Of a stretch of DNA of 64,000 nucleotides, positions 41,100-52,666 are shown piece after piece. The number at the start of each line of letters is the position of its first letter. Position 1 is the first letter of the stretch. The notes under the pieces were generated by a model. That model was not told the origin of the DNA and searched no databases. It saw nothing but the letters and a program-made list of their open reading frames with translations. The translations under genes and the position numbers were made by a program. This stretch comes from Piezodorus guildinii (taxonomy: Eukaryota; Arthropoda; Insecta; Hemiptera; Pentatomidae): the NCBI GenBank assembly GCA_023052935.1, contig CM041293.1, forward strand, positions 181,150,789 to 181,214,788. Reading direction: 5' to 3'.

Positions 41100-42075
41100 A
41101 CCAAACTACAGTTAGATATAAAAATGAGTGAAACCAATAAAGAATTAATTAAATTGAATTAATATAGGAACATGTGTTTTATTAAAAAATCTATTACATT
41201 TTTATCTAAAATAATCAGTTAGTTTTATGGGCTTTTCATCACTCTTTATTAACTTTTACAAGCTCTCGTGTATTAAATAATTTTTTTTTCTAAAATATTT
41301 AGCTTTTCAACGGTATATTATAAGTGTATATTACTGTTGCTATGTTCAAAATAAAAAAATTACATTAAAACATATTTTTTCAGTTTTCTCCTTTAGTTGG
41401 GTATCGAATTCATTAAATTTAAATATTTACCCTTTTTTCATCAGTAGAAACAAGATAATATAGTTATTTTTATAGAATCAACAAAATTAAGTGATGCAGC
41501 TGAGAGAGAGGAGCTGGGATCCTTTGGACTCTGCTTGTCTTTCTACAAGTGGGGAGATAAGCCTCGTCCGGGGTTCCCGAGCTGATTGTAAATATTGTAC
41601 ATAGGTATGAATGTGGCATGTTTTGTTTATTTATTTGTTAACTTCAATTATTTGTATTTATTTTGTCTATAAATTTTGTAATTGTATACGTTTATTTATT
41701 TTGATTTTATTTTATGTAATTTGACTTTCCTTTTGTTTATATTGTAAATATTGTATGAATGAGATCCTGTAGCACTATTATTATTGTCTATTATGACAAA
41801 TTGTAATAAATACGAATAAAAAAAGAAAAAAAAAGTTGTTTTTTAAATTCGCACAACTTACATATTTAGCTGTTATTCATCAAGTCCAACAAAAATTAAA
41901 GGTACTTTAGGGGAAGAAAATTCAAAATATCGGTAATTAAGCCCTGTCAGACCATTTTAATCAGAATAAAACCTACATGACGTTTAAGCCTATTAAATTT
42001 TACATCGATATAGCGAGTTTAATCAAAATCATCGGAACCGTTTTCGAGAAAATCGGAACCGTTTTTTTTTTTTTT
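41100..42075 (+). repeat. Rep-A copy split by a LINE tail
   Basis: Rep-A internal blocks at 41100-41510 resume at 41840-42070 (GTACTTTAGGGGAAG, AAGCCCTGTCAGACC, TTTAATCAAAATCATCGGAACCG). A LINE 3' end lies between. Part of the right-hand piece repeats sequence already present on the left, and a duplicated CGGAACCG block is followed by a T-run at 42062-42080. Confidence 0.6.
41511..41833 (+). mobile_element. LINE 3'-end insertion inside Rep-A
   Basis: It starts GTGATGCAGCTGAG, with GC-richer sequence followed by a TTGTAAATATTGTATGAATG tail and an A-rich end (TACGAATAAAAAAAGAAAAAAAAAG). Related to the insertion at 4154-4526. Confidence 0.65.
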
Positions 42076-42080
42076 TTTTA

Positions 42081-42955
42081 ATGTTTAATAATTAATAGCG
42101 GTGTACTTATCCTATCTACAAATTTGTTTCTCTTTTATTTTAGGCAAGATTTCAATTTTTTTTTCTATTATTAGCCGTTCCGTGGTTAAAATAAAAAAAA
42201 AATGTTTTTTTGAATGAAATCATATTTTATTGGTCGGCATTTAGATCTGTTTGGCGTATCTCAACTTGAAGCTGTTAAGATCATGCTTAAGAGCGCTAGT
42301 ATTTTTGTGCTGAGTTAAAAAAAAAAAATCGGTCCAGCAGTTGTAGCGAACAGCCGCGAATAGCGTACGTCGTACGGCAAATGGTGGACATAAGGATTTT
42401 TTTTTTAAGGGGGAGTGTAATTTTTTTTTGTTGATTACAAGTTTATTTTTGAAAATGACAAACCAAAAGCCATATGATATACAATGGCGTTTATTTACTA
42501 GTTAGAAAATTATCTCCTTCTCTTTTCCTTCCAGAGAAATACTGTGGCAGAAATTTAATTTACGCATTCTAGGAAAGGCTGGTGTGAAAACTAATAAAAA
42601 GCCGGGAAAAGCTGTTGTTGATTATTGCCAAGTTAGTTGGGGTCTAATTATAAAATCCAATATCAAGCAAGTCAAAGGAGAAACTATTCAGGAAAAAAGT
42701 TTTCTTCCCCGCTAGCAATTGCTTCAATGAAAGACAGCCTCGAGCTCTGTTAGTTACTTTCTGGAATGTTTTAAAGTCTCTTGGATAAAAACTATTTTCA
42801 GTTTCTATAACTAAAGTCCTTTATATTATACCGAAGTGGAAATCAGCTTAGTGGGGAAACAGATTTAATTAACTTTTTTTTTAAAATAAAGACGGAATCG
42901 GCAATAAATAATTGACGTGGTTTAAGATAAGTTAAGGTCTGGCTATATTTCACCT
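42081..42955. other. No gene recognised
   Basis: AT-rich with several T and A homopolymers. The segment 42330-42395 (ATCGGTCCAGCAGTTGTAG, GCGTACGTCGTACGGC) resembles 11940-12060 in style and may be part of an unclassified transposon. Confidence 0.3.
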
Positions 42956-42956
42956 G

Positions 42957-43108
42957 TTTTATTTATATTTTTACTTTCACTTACGTATATAAGAAATATA
43001 TACTAAGGAAAATCATTACGATAGTGAAAGTTTTCACTGGATACAAACGTTTTAGGATCTACTGTGTCCAAATGAAAAAGGTCTGTTTGCCCATGTGGGT
43101 AGTGTGGA
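42957..43108 (-). repeat. Rep-A end fragment
   Basis: TTTTTACTTTCACTTACGTATATAAG followed by the reversed CAATACTTTCC-type and GGTCTACTGTGTCCAAA-like blocks of Rep-A. Confidence 0.65.
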
Positions 43109-43109
43109 A

Positions 43110-43500
43110 ACAGCTGATGAACGTGTTGTAATAAGCGTGTGCTATGTTTGTCTCTGTTGGAAATATGATTTATTTTTTCTTATAGATGGTATTTAAGAGT
43201 GATTATTAACTCTAAAGTACAAGTTATTGATCTAGTCTAGGACTTTACATCAGTCTGTAGCGGATACTACATCCGGCAGCGGATGCTTCGCGCGCTCGTT
43301 CACAGACGGCGCTAGCGGCGATTATTAAAGTCACTGGCCGAATATTATAAGACGCTATATTCAATAATATTGTACTTCTTAATTTGGTAATACGAGTGTA
43401 AATAGTATTGTTCATGTGACTGTTTCAAGATAATAAATAAACTTTACGAGGTATCTTGACCTAGGACCGAGACAATAATCTGGTAGAAAAACTCACAATA
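43110..43500 (+). repeat. Possible solo LTR (weak)
   Basis: About 390 bp with a TGTTG start, a CG-rich middle (GCTTCGCGCGCTCG), an AATAAATAAA signal at 43433-43441, and a GACCGAGACA then TCTGG end that could be an LTR/primer-binding-site boundary. No flanking target duplication found, and no second LTR. Confidence 0.25.
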
Positions 43501-44395
43501 TATATCATTTTATGAGTAGAGCAAAAAGTAGCACAGCACAGCTATCCCTTTCTTTGTATCCTATATATGTGTTTTATCTTTATTTAACATCATTCACCTA
43601 CCTTTTCTCATTTTTCTTTCTTTTCTCTTCATAAGATGGGGTGCATAGCTTCTTCCTATGTGTACCTATGAGGGATCCTATCCGCTGCTGTTGTGCTTCT
43701 ACCACACGAAGAATTTCCTTCCTAGCCATCCCCGTCTGCTAATTGGTTTGTCCCCTACCTGGTAGGTTAACCTCATACCTGGTGCTGTGGTACGTGCTTC
43801 TACCACGGCGAGAACCACCTCCCATCTTACTCTTCTCCTAACTCTGAAATAATTCAATAAGTAGAAAACATTTGAAGTGTGAAAGGTTAGTTTTCTTTGA
43901 ACATTATTTTATCTAACTTAATAAGTTCAAAACTTTAAAAACATTGTGTATTTGTGTTAATATATTTTCAAAAGATTGTTTTTATTGCAATCCGTAAGAA
44001 AATAGACGTAAAGGGGGCAACGGCGTCTGAAAATGTAACGAGTATGGATGTACAATTGCATTTTTAAAGGAAGAAATAGGTTCTAGTTACTTCAGTATAC
44101 AAGCCAGGATAACAGCCAGAAATTGAATTTTATACCAAGCTACCACAGACTCGTACAGAACAGCTGTTCGGTGCTTATTAAAATTAAACGCCGACTACCA
44201 CACGTATCAACTTTCGGAAGATAAAAACCTCGGGTAGTTAATAAAGGACTTCACCCATCCACACCAACATAGAAATGAAATCTAAGGGCTATGAAGCTGT
44301 GTGCATTGCGAATGATATCTCAGCCAGAACTAAACTACAACTTCAAATGTTCTTTGTCGACACTTTTAAAAATACTTTCAATAAAAATATATTTC
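43501..44395. other. No gene recognised
   Basis: Mixed composition. CT-rich stretches at 43600-43830 contain two similar phrases (GTGCTTCTACCACACGAAG and GTGCTTCTACCACGGCGAG), a small local repeat. No supported coding sequence. Confidence 0.35.
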
Positions 44396-44399
44396 AATT

Positions 44400-44895
44400 A
44401 ATGTTAAAACAATTTGAATTAGAATAAAAATGATTAATACAAGTTAAAGCTTAATTATCATAATGCTGATATTTTAAAATTTTCATCCGGAAAAATACCT
44501 ATAAAATTAAAGGTACAGAAAAAAATAATATATTATTGTTTTGATAGTAAACGGCTTCATATCATTTAGAACGAATTGTATTACTAAATAAAGTAGAAAA
44601 AAGCAAAAAGATTTCTTCACGAAATTTTTCTTTTCTCGAACATAACATAACATAAAAATAGTAATATAGATGCATACACCGTTGGAAAGCTAATGCTTTG
44701 AGAATAAATATTATCTTATATACAAAGTTTGGAAGGTAATGTTAATTGATAATTATGGCAACAGCATAGGTAATTATTGTACATAATAAAATTTTATAAT
44801 GTTTCCAATGAAACAGAATATTTTTTTTACATTACATTTATTTAAAATAACCAAGGTAATTAAAGTCGTGTGTCTCCTGTATCTGATTTATTTTA
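44400..44895 (-). repeat. Diverged Rep-A copy
   Basis: Minus-strand Rep-A: AATTAAAGGTAC, CACCGTTGGAAAGCTAATG, then GGTAATTAAAGTCGTGTG at the end. More diverged than other copies. Confidence 0.6.
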
Positions 44896-45523
44896 CATCT
44901 GCAAATAAAATTGGCAGTCGAAATAATTAGTTATCAATTTCGGTTTAAACGAACTAAACTAACTACACGTGTCTTGGAATAGGATATTGGCAATTAACAA
45001 GCTTCAAAGGTTAGGCAGACTGAGGGAGTTATATAAATTAATTATTGTTATCGAGAAACTTCCGTTCATCTTTAATAAATAATAAAATGGTTAATTAATT
45101 ATGAAGCTAAAATGGTGGCGGCACCTGGCGGAGACTTTCTTACTTAGTTCCATTCTTACCTTCAGACCATTCTCTTTGCCCCAACGATTTTATAATGTCC
45201 GCCTAAGTTTGCACTTCACAGGTCAAATATACTATAGAATGTTAAATTTGCTTGTATGAATGGTGTTTTGGTTTATTATTTTCAATAATCGGTTTCTTTG
45301 TAATCGACCGGAAAAAAATACCTTCATGATACGTAGAACTCGATTAACGAATAAAAAAATCCGTTTCCAGCCGTCCACTGTCGGCCGTCCGCGAAATTTC
45401 TCCGAAACTACTGGACCATTTTTTTTAAAATTGTACCAGAACAAATCTTTGACAAGATAATCACAGAAATGTCCACTAGAAGTACATAATTGTTTCCTGG
45501 AGCTGTTAGAGAGTTATAACAAC
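44896..45523. other. No gene recognised
   Basis: AT-rich. The segment 45270-45420 (TTTGTAATCGACCGGAAAAA, TTTCTCCGAAACTACTGG) recurs diverged at 51240-51400 and in part at 41060-41100, so it is an unclassified repeat; the overlapping ORFs on both strands are probably fortuitous. Confidence 0.35.
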
Positions 45524-45537
45524 TTCTCTGTTATATA

Positions 45538-46279
45538 ATAATAATAGGCTTAGCGAACCCGAAGGTTCGATGCCGATACCACCAAATTCCGCCTACACAA
45601 ACTCGTCCAATGTTCACCATTCGAGCCCAAGCTCCCGAGATCAGCCTTAACGCAATCCTCCCATCTCCGCTTCGGCCTACCTTTCGGACGCCTACCAGTC
45701 GGATCAGCAAATACCAACTTTCTCGGAATCCGCTTGTCATCGAGCCCAACAACTTTACTCGCCCATTTGAGTCTCCGCGATGCAATCAGCTCAATTATAT
45801 TCACAGGATGCAAGTTCCGCAATTCCGCGTTGTGCAACCTTCTAAACTCCCCAGTGGCCTCATCTCTCTTCGGACCAAATATTTTACGCAATACCTTATT
45901 TTCGAAAACCTTAAGCCGTTGTTCATCCTTTAAAGTAAGCGGCCACGTTTCGCATCCGTAAAGAACCGTTGGAAGAATAATAGTTTTATAAATTCTAATC
46001 TTTAAGTTTTTAGATAGAAGCCGCGAACTAAGTAACTTAGCAACTGAATAATAACACGCATTTCCCACCTTTAACCGGGACTTTATTTCTTCCTGGATTT
46101 CATTTTTTCTAGTTATAATTGAACCTAAATACTTGATTATCTCTACGTGTTCAAAAGTATGACCTGATACATCAATATCACCAAGATCGACACCGTTTCT
46201 GCTACTAATCATATACTTCGTCTTATCGGTATTTAATTCGAGTCCTATTTCTTTACCGGTTTTTATTAACACACTTGTA
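45538..46279 (-). mobile_element. RTE-like LINE, 5'-truncated, with 14-bp target duplication
   Basis: A minus-strand copy of the element at 16075-19310, open over its whole remaining length (248 codons, 45550-46296) from just after the YADD box through FEHVEIIKYLGSIIT and TVLYGCETWPLT to the terminal hairpin and (TAT)n tail. It is flanked by TTCTCTGTTATATA (45524-45537) and TTCTCTATTATATA (46280-46293), one mismatch. It looks relatively young. Confidence 0.88.
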
Positions 46280-46299
46280 TTCTCTATTATATACACTAG

Positions 46300-46675
46300 A
46301 AAATAGTGTAGGTTGTGTAGTAAAAATAAAACAGCAACAACTCCTTTTCAGCTTACCAGAAGAGTGTTCTGTTTTCAGTGGAGAAGGGACAGCCATCCTA
46401 AAGGCTCTCCATTGCCTTACTGGATCAGAAACAAAAAACTGGATCATTGCTACAGACTCTGGGAGTGTATTGGAAGCCCTTGGAAATACGTCATGGCCCA
46501 CTAATTTCATCATCAGGGAAATATTGACCGCTTGGTGGGAACTTAAAAATAAAGGCATAATTGTAGTCTTTATCTGGGTTCCAGCACATTGTGGTATTCC
46601 AGGCAACAAAGAAGCAGACAGAGCCGTCAGCTTGGCCAGACAAGGCAACAGATCTGAAAGCACGGTTGGGGGTGC
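46300..46675 (+). pseudogene. LINE-type RNase H domain fragment
   Basis: An open frame carries the RNase H signature: GEGTAILKALH (Glu), IIATDSGSVLEAL (Asp), FIWVPAHCGIPGNKEADRAVSLA (His and Asp). Such domains sit at the C-terminus of jockey/I/R1-group LINEs. The left side abuts the RTE copy and the right side is cut by the inverted-repeat element, so the parent element is not determined. Confidence 0.75.
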
Positions 46676-46724
46676 GGTCATAAAACAGAAACACACATTT
46701 AAAACAAGTGCTATTTTAATTATG

Positions 46725-46763
46725 TGCCGACGTTTCGGCCTACATTGTGGGCCTTCATCAGGG
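46725..46763 (-). ncRNA. Hammerhead-like core, left arm of small element
   Basis: On the minus strand: CTGATGA, then an AGGCC...GGCC helix closing a loop, then GAAAC and a GTCGGC tail. Conserved core nucleotides match a hammerhead; the cleavage triplet and stem III are not resolved by eye. Confidence 0.45.
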
Positions 46764-47179
46764 TAGATGCTGAGACGGTGTCTAAAGAAGTCACTTCTTC
46801 TTTCTTCGCACCCCCAACCATCTTCCTCATCTAATTTCACAACGGTCAACAAAAACTCCATCATTATGAATCCTCTCTCCCGGGGCCCGCAAGCAGATAG
46901 TAACCAACCTCTGCACCATAGTAATTTTCACACACTCTCACATAATTTCAACGTATAAACATTAATTACCGTATTTTCTAAAACAAAATATCTTATGTGT
47001 ACGTACCTTCCTCTTCCGTGTCACGAATACCACTGCCCTCTTTTGTGGTTGGAACACGACTGCTCTTTCTCCTTCTCCAATCTCACCCTCTTCTTTTCAA
47101 AAATACTATATTCTGGAATATTGCTATCTCCTATCGGTCACTTCTTCTTTCTTCTTCTTTAGACACCGTCTCAGAGTCA

Positions 47180-47218
47180 AGCCTGATAAAGGCCCACAAT
47201 GTATGCCGAAACGTCGGC
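47180..47218 (+). ncRNA. Hammerhead-like core with a core substitution, right arm
   Basis: Counterpart of 46725-46763, but the core reads CTGATAA instead of CTGATGA before a GGC...GCC helix and GAAAC. The substitution predicts loss of self-cleavage. Confidence 0.4.
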
Positions 47219-47268
47219 ACATAATTAAAATAGCACTTGTTTTAAATGTGTGTTTCTATTTTATGACC

Positions 47269-48410
47269 ATAAGCCATAGAACTATTGGTTTGTGTAATTA
47301 ATCGAAATAATATTCCCCAGTATGGTATTTTAGACTTGAAAAACGTAAACAATTTAATTAAAGGATAAAGTCTGTTAAAATATTTTTTTATGGCCCTTAA
47401 AACGAAATACTTCATTTAAACCCAACAGTGAGTCCAGGAATTTCATTTGAGAGTCGGTATGTATCAATTAACAATTCGTTGAATTCTTTTCCTGTACTAA
47501 AAAAAAAATAAAAAAATAGAATTCTCTGCCCATTTCTCTCCACTCTTCTACCTTGCATTTTAATTAAAATATTTCTATTCGTCTCATATTCAAATATATC
47601 ATTTTTACTGTAGTTTTTTTTATAAGTTTGACTTGAGGAAGTTCTTCTTATTTTTACATATTAATTCAAGCATAATTTTCTTCCATCATTTCTTTATTAT
47701 TATTATAATTAAGTATATAAATCGTCAATATTAATCGACGCACAGTGGGCTAAATCACCAATTTAGGTGGACAAAAGCCAAGTCAAAAGTTTGGAATTTT
47801 CCAGTGCTTCACCTTCTTATTATTAGTTGGCAAGACCATTAATACTAATATTTCCCACGATATTGTGCTTAAAAATAAACAGAAAATAAATGAATCATTC
47901 CTGTTCACATAAGTGCTTAACAACCAACAGTGGGATTATTTTTATTCGATGGTCATTTATTCTGTTTAAGGTGTATTTAGATCAAAGTCTTTTTGCATTT
48001 ATTAAACAATGGGCATTGCTAAGACAGGTAAGACATTATATTTCCAAACTCGTTATTGAATATAAATTGCAATCTCACCTGTAGAGTTGATTTAGCAATT
48101 TGTGAATGTACGCCCTTATTCAATAACGAAAAACTATATAACCCCCATGTTACCCTAAGGATTTGTTTTACCAATCCTTCTAGTCTTTAAATATTATAAA
48201 GAACTTTTGCAATTTTGTGCTTTTTGGGTGCTACATAAGTTTTTTCAGACACAACACTACGAATCAAAAATTTTACAATCTATAATTTCAATAATTTCCT
48301 AAACCATATAAATTAATCTATTAGCATATTTTAGCAACTCCGAGTCGTAATTAGATTTTTTTTATTGTTTTTCCCGTATTCTGGGAGTTCAAACTTAAAA
48401 TATAGGAAAG
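47269..48410. other. No gene recognised
   Basis: AT-rich, no repeat or coding sequence supported. The end (48360-48413: GTATTCTGGGAGTTCAAAC) is vaguely similar to 49625-49665 beyond the next LINE. Confidence 0.35.
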
Positions 48411-48413
48411 TTT

Positions 48414-49545
48414 TATATTTTAGCAAATACATTTAATGTTTCATTATTGTGGATTTTTTCTAACCGAGACACGGCACAACTTCTCCGAAAATCCATCTCC
48501 AGGGATAATAATTTTTTTTGATGGGATTTCTTCACCGTCCAAGATTCACATCCATTTAGCGTAGTGCCAACCAAAAAGGAGTGGAATATCTTCTTTTTCG
48601 TTTGGAGTGAAACCTTCTTATTCCATAACACTCCATTTAGTATCCCGATAATCCTTTTTCCGATAACAATCTTATTAGATATGTCCCTATCTATTGATGC
48701 GTTCTTATCTATAGCAACGCCTAGATATTTGAAGGCATCGCTTTGTGGAATCGTCCAGCCTTCCAGGCAGAGAGCAGGGACAGATGAGAGGATAGGCATA
48801 TATTCAGTTTTTTCCTTATTTATTTCCAGACCCCATTGTGCATATACTTCTACGAGCTTCCTCAACATATATTCCATGCCAAATTCATCCGATGCTATGA
48901 CAACCTGGTCGTCCGCGAATTGTAAGGTGAATAGAACGTCTTTACCAACCTCTACTCCCATACCCCGGCAACTTTTTTTCCATGATTTTAAAACCTTTTC
49001 TTTATAGATGTTAAAAAGTGTTGGCGATAGGCAACATCCTTGCTTCAAGCCCTTTGAGATTGGAAAAGGCTCTGAGAATTCCGTTCCAATCTTCACTCTC
49101 GGTTTGGCTCCCATATACAAACTTTTTATAGCTTTTATCAGGCCTTTACTTATCTTTGCCAAATCTAACGACTCCCAAAGTTTCCTCAGAGGAACACTGT
49201 CATATGCTTTCTGGAGATCAATGAATGTCAATAATCAATTAAGGGAAAGAGTGTGGGCCGAGCTCACCATTCTCGATAAAATTAGTAGAAGAAGGCTGAT
49301 GTGGTATGGGCACGTTATGAGAATGGATGAAGCACGTTGGCCTCTTCGATTGATTGAATACTGCCCACCCAAGAGGAGAAAACATGGAAGACCTCGGAAA
49401 AGATGGATAGAAGAGGTAATGGAGGATATGGCAGCCAGAGGTCTGACTGAGGACGACTGTAATGATCGAGATTATTGGAGAGACGGAGTGCTGAGGACCG
49501 GAATGTGAAATCATTGAAGAACCCCGGAGAGAAAAAAAAAAAAAA
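48414..49545. mobile_element. LINE copy with 5' inversion (twin-priming type)
   Basis: The 5' portion is on the minus strand (49231 to 48414): RT motif A (FIDLQKAYDSVP), LKQGCCLSPTLFN, LQFADDQVVIA and ending SRLEKIHNNE. The 3' portion is on the plus strand from about 49230: LRERVWAELT, RRRLMWYGHVMRMD, a KRRKHGRPRKRW block and an A-rich end at 49532-49545. The two parts meet at 49231. Both are open reading frames (272 and about 90 codons) of one RTE-like family, distinct from the element at 16075. Confidence 0.8.
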
Positions 49546-50060
49546 TTAATGTTTGACCACGGTGCGCTCACTAATCGTGTCAAAAATTAATTAGTTTTTA
49601 AAATGTTTTCTTATAATTTTTTAAAGTGTTTTTCCGTAATCTGGGACCCCAAAAGTTAAATATAGACCAGTTTCAGAATTTGATTTACCTAAATCGATCA
49701 TATTGCCCACTGTGCGACGTTTCAAGACTTTGTCTCCATTATGAAGACTTTTTTGTTCATTATTTATTAATATACATTTTTTTTGTAGCTAACGGCCATA
49801 TGAACTTATAATATACTTCATACTGCGGACAAAGCCCTGAAACGTCAAACGTATGATAAAAAATATGCTTGACTTAATATGTAATCATTAATACCAGTAT
49901 GCGTTTTTCAACCCAATGATTTTTTAATTAGGAACTTTTTTTTATTCCAAGAGGACGTTATATCATCCGCTAACACAGTGTTCTCCGACATATTTTTTTG
50001 CGGAAACCTTCATACAGTTATTTCGATTTCAAGGACCCCATAAAACCTAAATATTATATA
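49546..50060. other. No gene recognised
   Basis: AT-rich interval. Short phrases such as GCGACGTTTCAAGAC and GCCCTGAAACGTC resemble Penelope ends but lack the full core. No ORF supported. Confidence 0.35.
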
Positions 50061-50062
50061 TA

Positions 50063-50655
50063 TAGGGTTGTGTCACATGAAATATCCGTTTTCAAGGTAA
50101 AGGATTTTTATTAAAAATACGATATGAAAACAAGATAATTTTATTCCAAGTATTTACCTTCTTTTTCTACGCATTTTTTCCAACGTGACACCAACTTGTT
50201 TATCCCCGAACTGAAAATTTGCACGGTATGTTTTGCTGCCGCTCAGTGAGATCATGAGATACCCATGTATCGAGCTTTTATACTTTCCTAATACACTTTA
50301 AATGTCTGGAAACGGTAGATGCACTTGCATTTAGTTGTGCTGAGAGTCCTTTAACTGTTTGGTAGGGGTTTCCTTCTACTGTATGTTTGAGGTCATCGTT
50401 GTCTATTACGGACGGAGGTCTTCCTCGGGGCAAATTTTCCAATTCGGTATCCCCAGCTAAAAATTTAGCAAACCAACGGCGAAGGGTCCGTTCACAACAC
50501 TCCCTTCCCCAAACGCCTTGCAAATATTTCTAACGGCCTTAGCTGTTGAATGGCCGAGTTTAAACTCGTACAAAAAAATTGCTCGAAAATCGCGTGTATC
50601 TATGTTCATATTTGGAGGTATGCTAAATTGATTGGGAAACTAATGTTTAAAATTT
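50063..50655 (-). mobile_element. Deleted mariner element, copy 3, 3'-truncated
   Basis: The left terminal repeat (GGGTTGTGTCACATGAAAT) matches copies 1 and 2. The N-terminal transposase part is readable (50278-50523: LRRWFAKFLAGDTELENLPRGRP, STVSRHLKC). The C-terminal half is lost (jump near 50220-50235 to TTGCACGGTATGTTTTG). The right terminal repeat is missing. Confidence 0.85.
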
Positions 50656-52100
50656 ACCTTTTATTTTTCCTACTGGAAATGAACCACAAAGGCTAGTTTT
50701 ACCGATTTTTACCGTTAAAAAACGAAAATCGTACAACTACTTGATGTAGAAACTGAACTGGTGGGTGAATCGATGCTTAATAAAAAATTTCGAGGTTTTG
50801 TCATTTTTCGAGGATTTGTTATTTTTGAGCTTCATTTCCTGCACAAAAAAGGTAAACAACAAAAACAATCTGCATAATACAATACATTCATTAGATCCGA
50901 GTTGAAAATGTATGTTTTACCTGAGAAAATATAAATTTCATTGCTTAATATTTCATTTATAAAGACAATACTGCCCTAGATCCACATACTACAAGTATTC
51001 CTTCCAGACCCTGACAACTTGAGGAATCCTTTGGACACAAGACGTAGGAGAGAGGAAGTTGCGGAAGCAGAACTGAGGTAATTGGGTTTCCATCGGTCAC
51101 AATCAGCAACTAACCGGGTTTGGCTCGTTAACCGGTCGCCGGTGTAAACACTCCCGTCGCCTCTATCCATTCCAATCGCCAATCGCGACATCTTTATTCA
51201 CTCCGTCCCTTGGTCAGGTCGTCAAATGTTATCTACGCTTCTTCTATTGTGGTTTTTGGGTTAATATTTTCAATAATGAACCTTTGTAGTTCACGAAAAC
51301 AAAAATAAATTAGAATAATTAGCATTAGAATCCAACGAATAGAAGAAAAAAAACCGTTTGTTCGCTATTCCAGGGCATTTCTCTGAAACTACATGTAATC
51401 AGTGCTTAGTAACGGGGAAAACAAAAAGTGTATACTTAAATAAATTTACCCACTTAAAAAAAAAAAAAAAAAAAAAAAAAACATCCTATGGGAATCTGTA
51501 ATGAGATTGATCTCCCGTTGTTCCTGATAAAAGAAAAAAATATATACCGGATGTAGAGGGGAGGGGGAAAGGGACGTTTCCGGAATAAAAAACATATCAA
51601 GGGGGCACAATGAGGAGGAGGATAGATAGCCAGGAGGGATATAATTCTTGAGCATTATCCGGTCCAGCGATCAGGGTGGCACTGGCCCGCAACTTATCGA
51701 GGAGGCTGTGGCATTGTTATCTTCCTTCCCCCACCCTTCCATTGTCATGCATATCCTAGGCCCTATTAGTCTCCGAGCCCTTCAAAAACTCAACAATGGC
51801 CACCGATTGATGGCTCATTCTTGTAAATTTATTGCGGAATTATCTAATCCGATAGTTGAAGCGAAAAAGAAGTAAAAAGTTTGGACATTTCTGCGCTTGA
51901 AAGATTATATCTCAAATAAAATTTATTTATTCACTTGAAAAATACTACTGAACATTGCTTTAGTTACTTAAATAAATAAATTAAATTTCTTTAATTTATA
52001 TTCATAAAAGGCAGTTGTCATTTACTCACTTTTGTGGTCCTCGTAGCTTCTCTAAAATGACAGTGGTTGTGAAGTTGAAAATTTTAATAACGGTTTTCAT
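50656..52100. other. No supported gene
   Basis: 50656-50700 resembles the second mariner family (38600-38640). A run of about 26 A lies at 51457-51482. A 75-codon ORF (51648-51875: PQLIEEAVALLSSFPHPS) has a higher-complexity sequence than its surroundings but no recognised family; it may be a host exon or a transposon scrap. Confidence 0.35.
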
Positions 52101-52330
52101 GATTGGTATGGGCAACACACAACTTTCACTTACCTTGGTCGTTAAAATCTATCGAATAACTATTAAATAAACTTATATTTGAAAAAAGATCAAAGTTAAT
52201 TTATATCAAAAGTTTATTTAGTTTCGTTGTGGATGTAATTAGTTGACCGTTGAGAATTACTGGAAGGAATTAGTCCGGGTGGCGGTCATTAAATGAAACA
52301 ACTAAATAGTTTCAACTAATTTATTGTTTG

Positions 52331-52368
52331 CCAACGTTTCGACCCCCTTTGTGGGTCATCATCAGGGC
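52331..52368 (-). ncRNA. Hammerhead-like core in the Penelope 5' terminal repeat
   Basis: Minus strand: CTGATGA, a GACCC...GGGTC-type helix, GAAAC, then GTTGGC. Hammerhead motifs are known in Penelope-like terminal repeats. Confidence 0.5.
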
Positions 52369-52666
52369 TAAAAAGATACAAAAGAATATAATTTCAATGA
52401 CATTACATACAATATTATATAACCTATTTAGCTAGAGAACGTCGGTATTAAAAAATAACAGAAGAACTGTATATGTAAAAAAAAAACTTAATTAAAATAC
52501 AATGACCATATTACAATAATGAAAGTGTTATACAGAAAAAATAAAAATGCTGAAGGAATTAGTCCGGGTGGCGGTCATTAAATGAAACAACTGAATAGTT
52601 TCAACTATTTTATTTGTAAAAATAACTGACGAAGACAAAGAAATTTCCCGGTTGCGGATTAGCAAA

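Larger units (their letters stand above)
46676..47268. mobile_element. Small inverted-repeat element with hammerhead-like cores, Penelope-type
   Basis: About 120-bp terminal inverted repeats: GGTCATAAAACAGAAACACA on the left and the reverse of TGTGTGTTTCTATTTTATGACC on the right, continuing through a GTGCCGACGTTTCGGC block and GAGACGGTGTCTAAAGAAG. Each arm contains a CTGATGA...GAAAC core. The CGAAACGT plus CCTGATGA arrangement is that of Penelope-like terminal repeats. The interior (about 46800-47150) is non-coding, so the element is non-autonomous. Confidence 0.7.

Noticed and set aside
43110..43500. Definite solo LTR
   Set aside because: TG/CA ends are ambiguous and no 4-6 bp flanking duplication was found; kept only as a weak repeat call.
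45260..45460. 66- and 70-codon overlapping ORFs
   Set aside because: The sequence recurs, diverged, at 51240-51400 without frame conservation; it is a non-coding repeat.
51648..51875. 75-codon ORF as a host gene
   Set aside because: Has gene-like composition but no recognisable domain, start context or splice sites.
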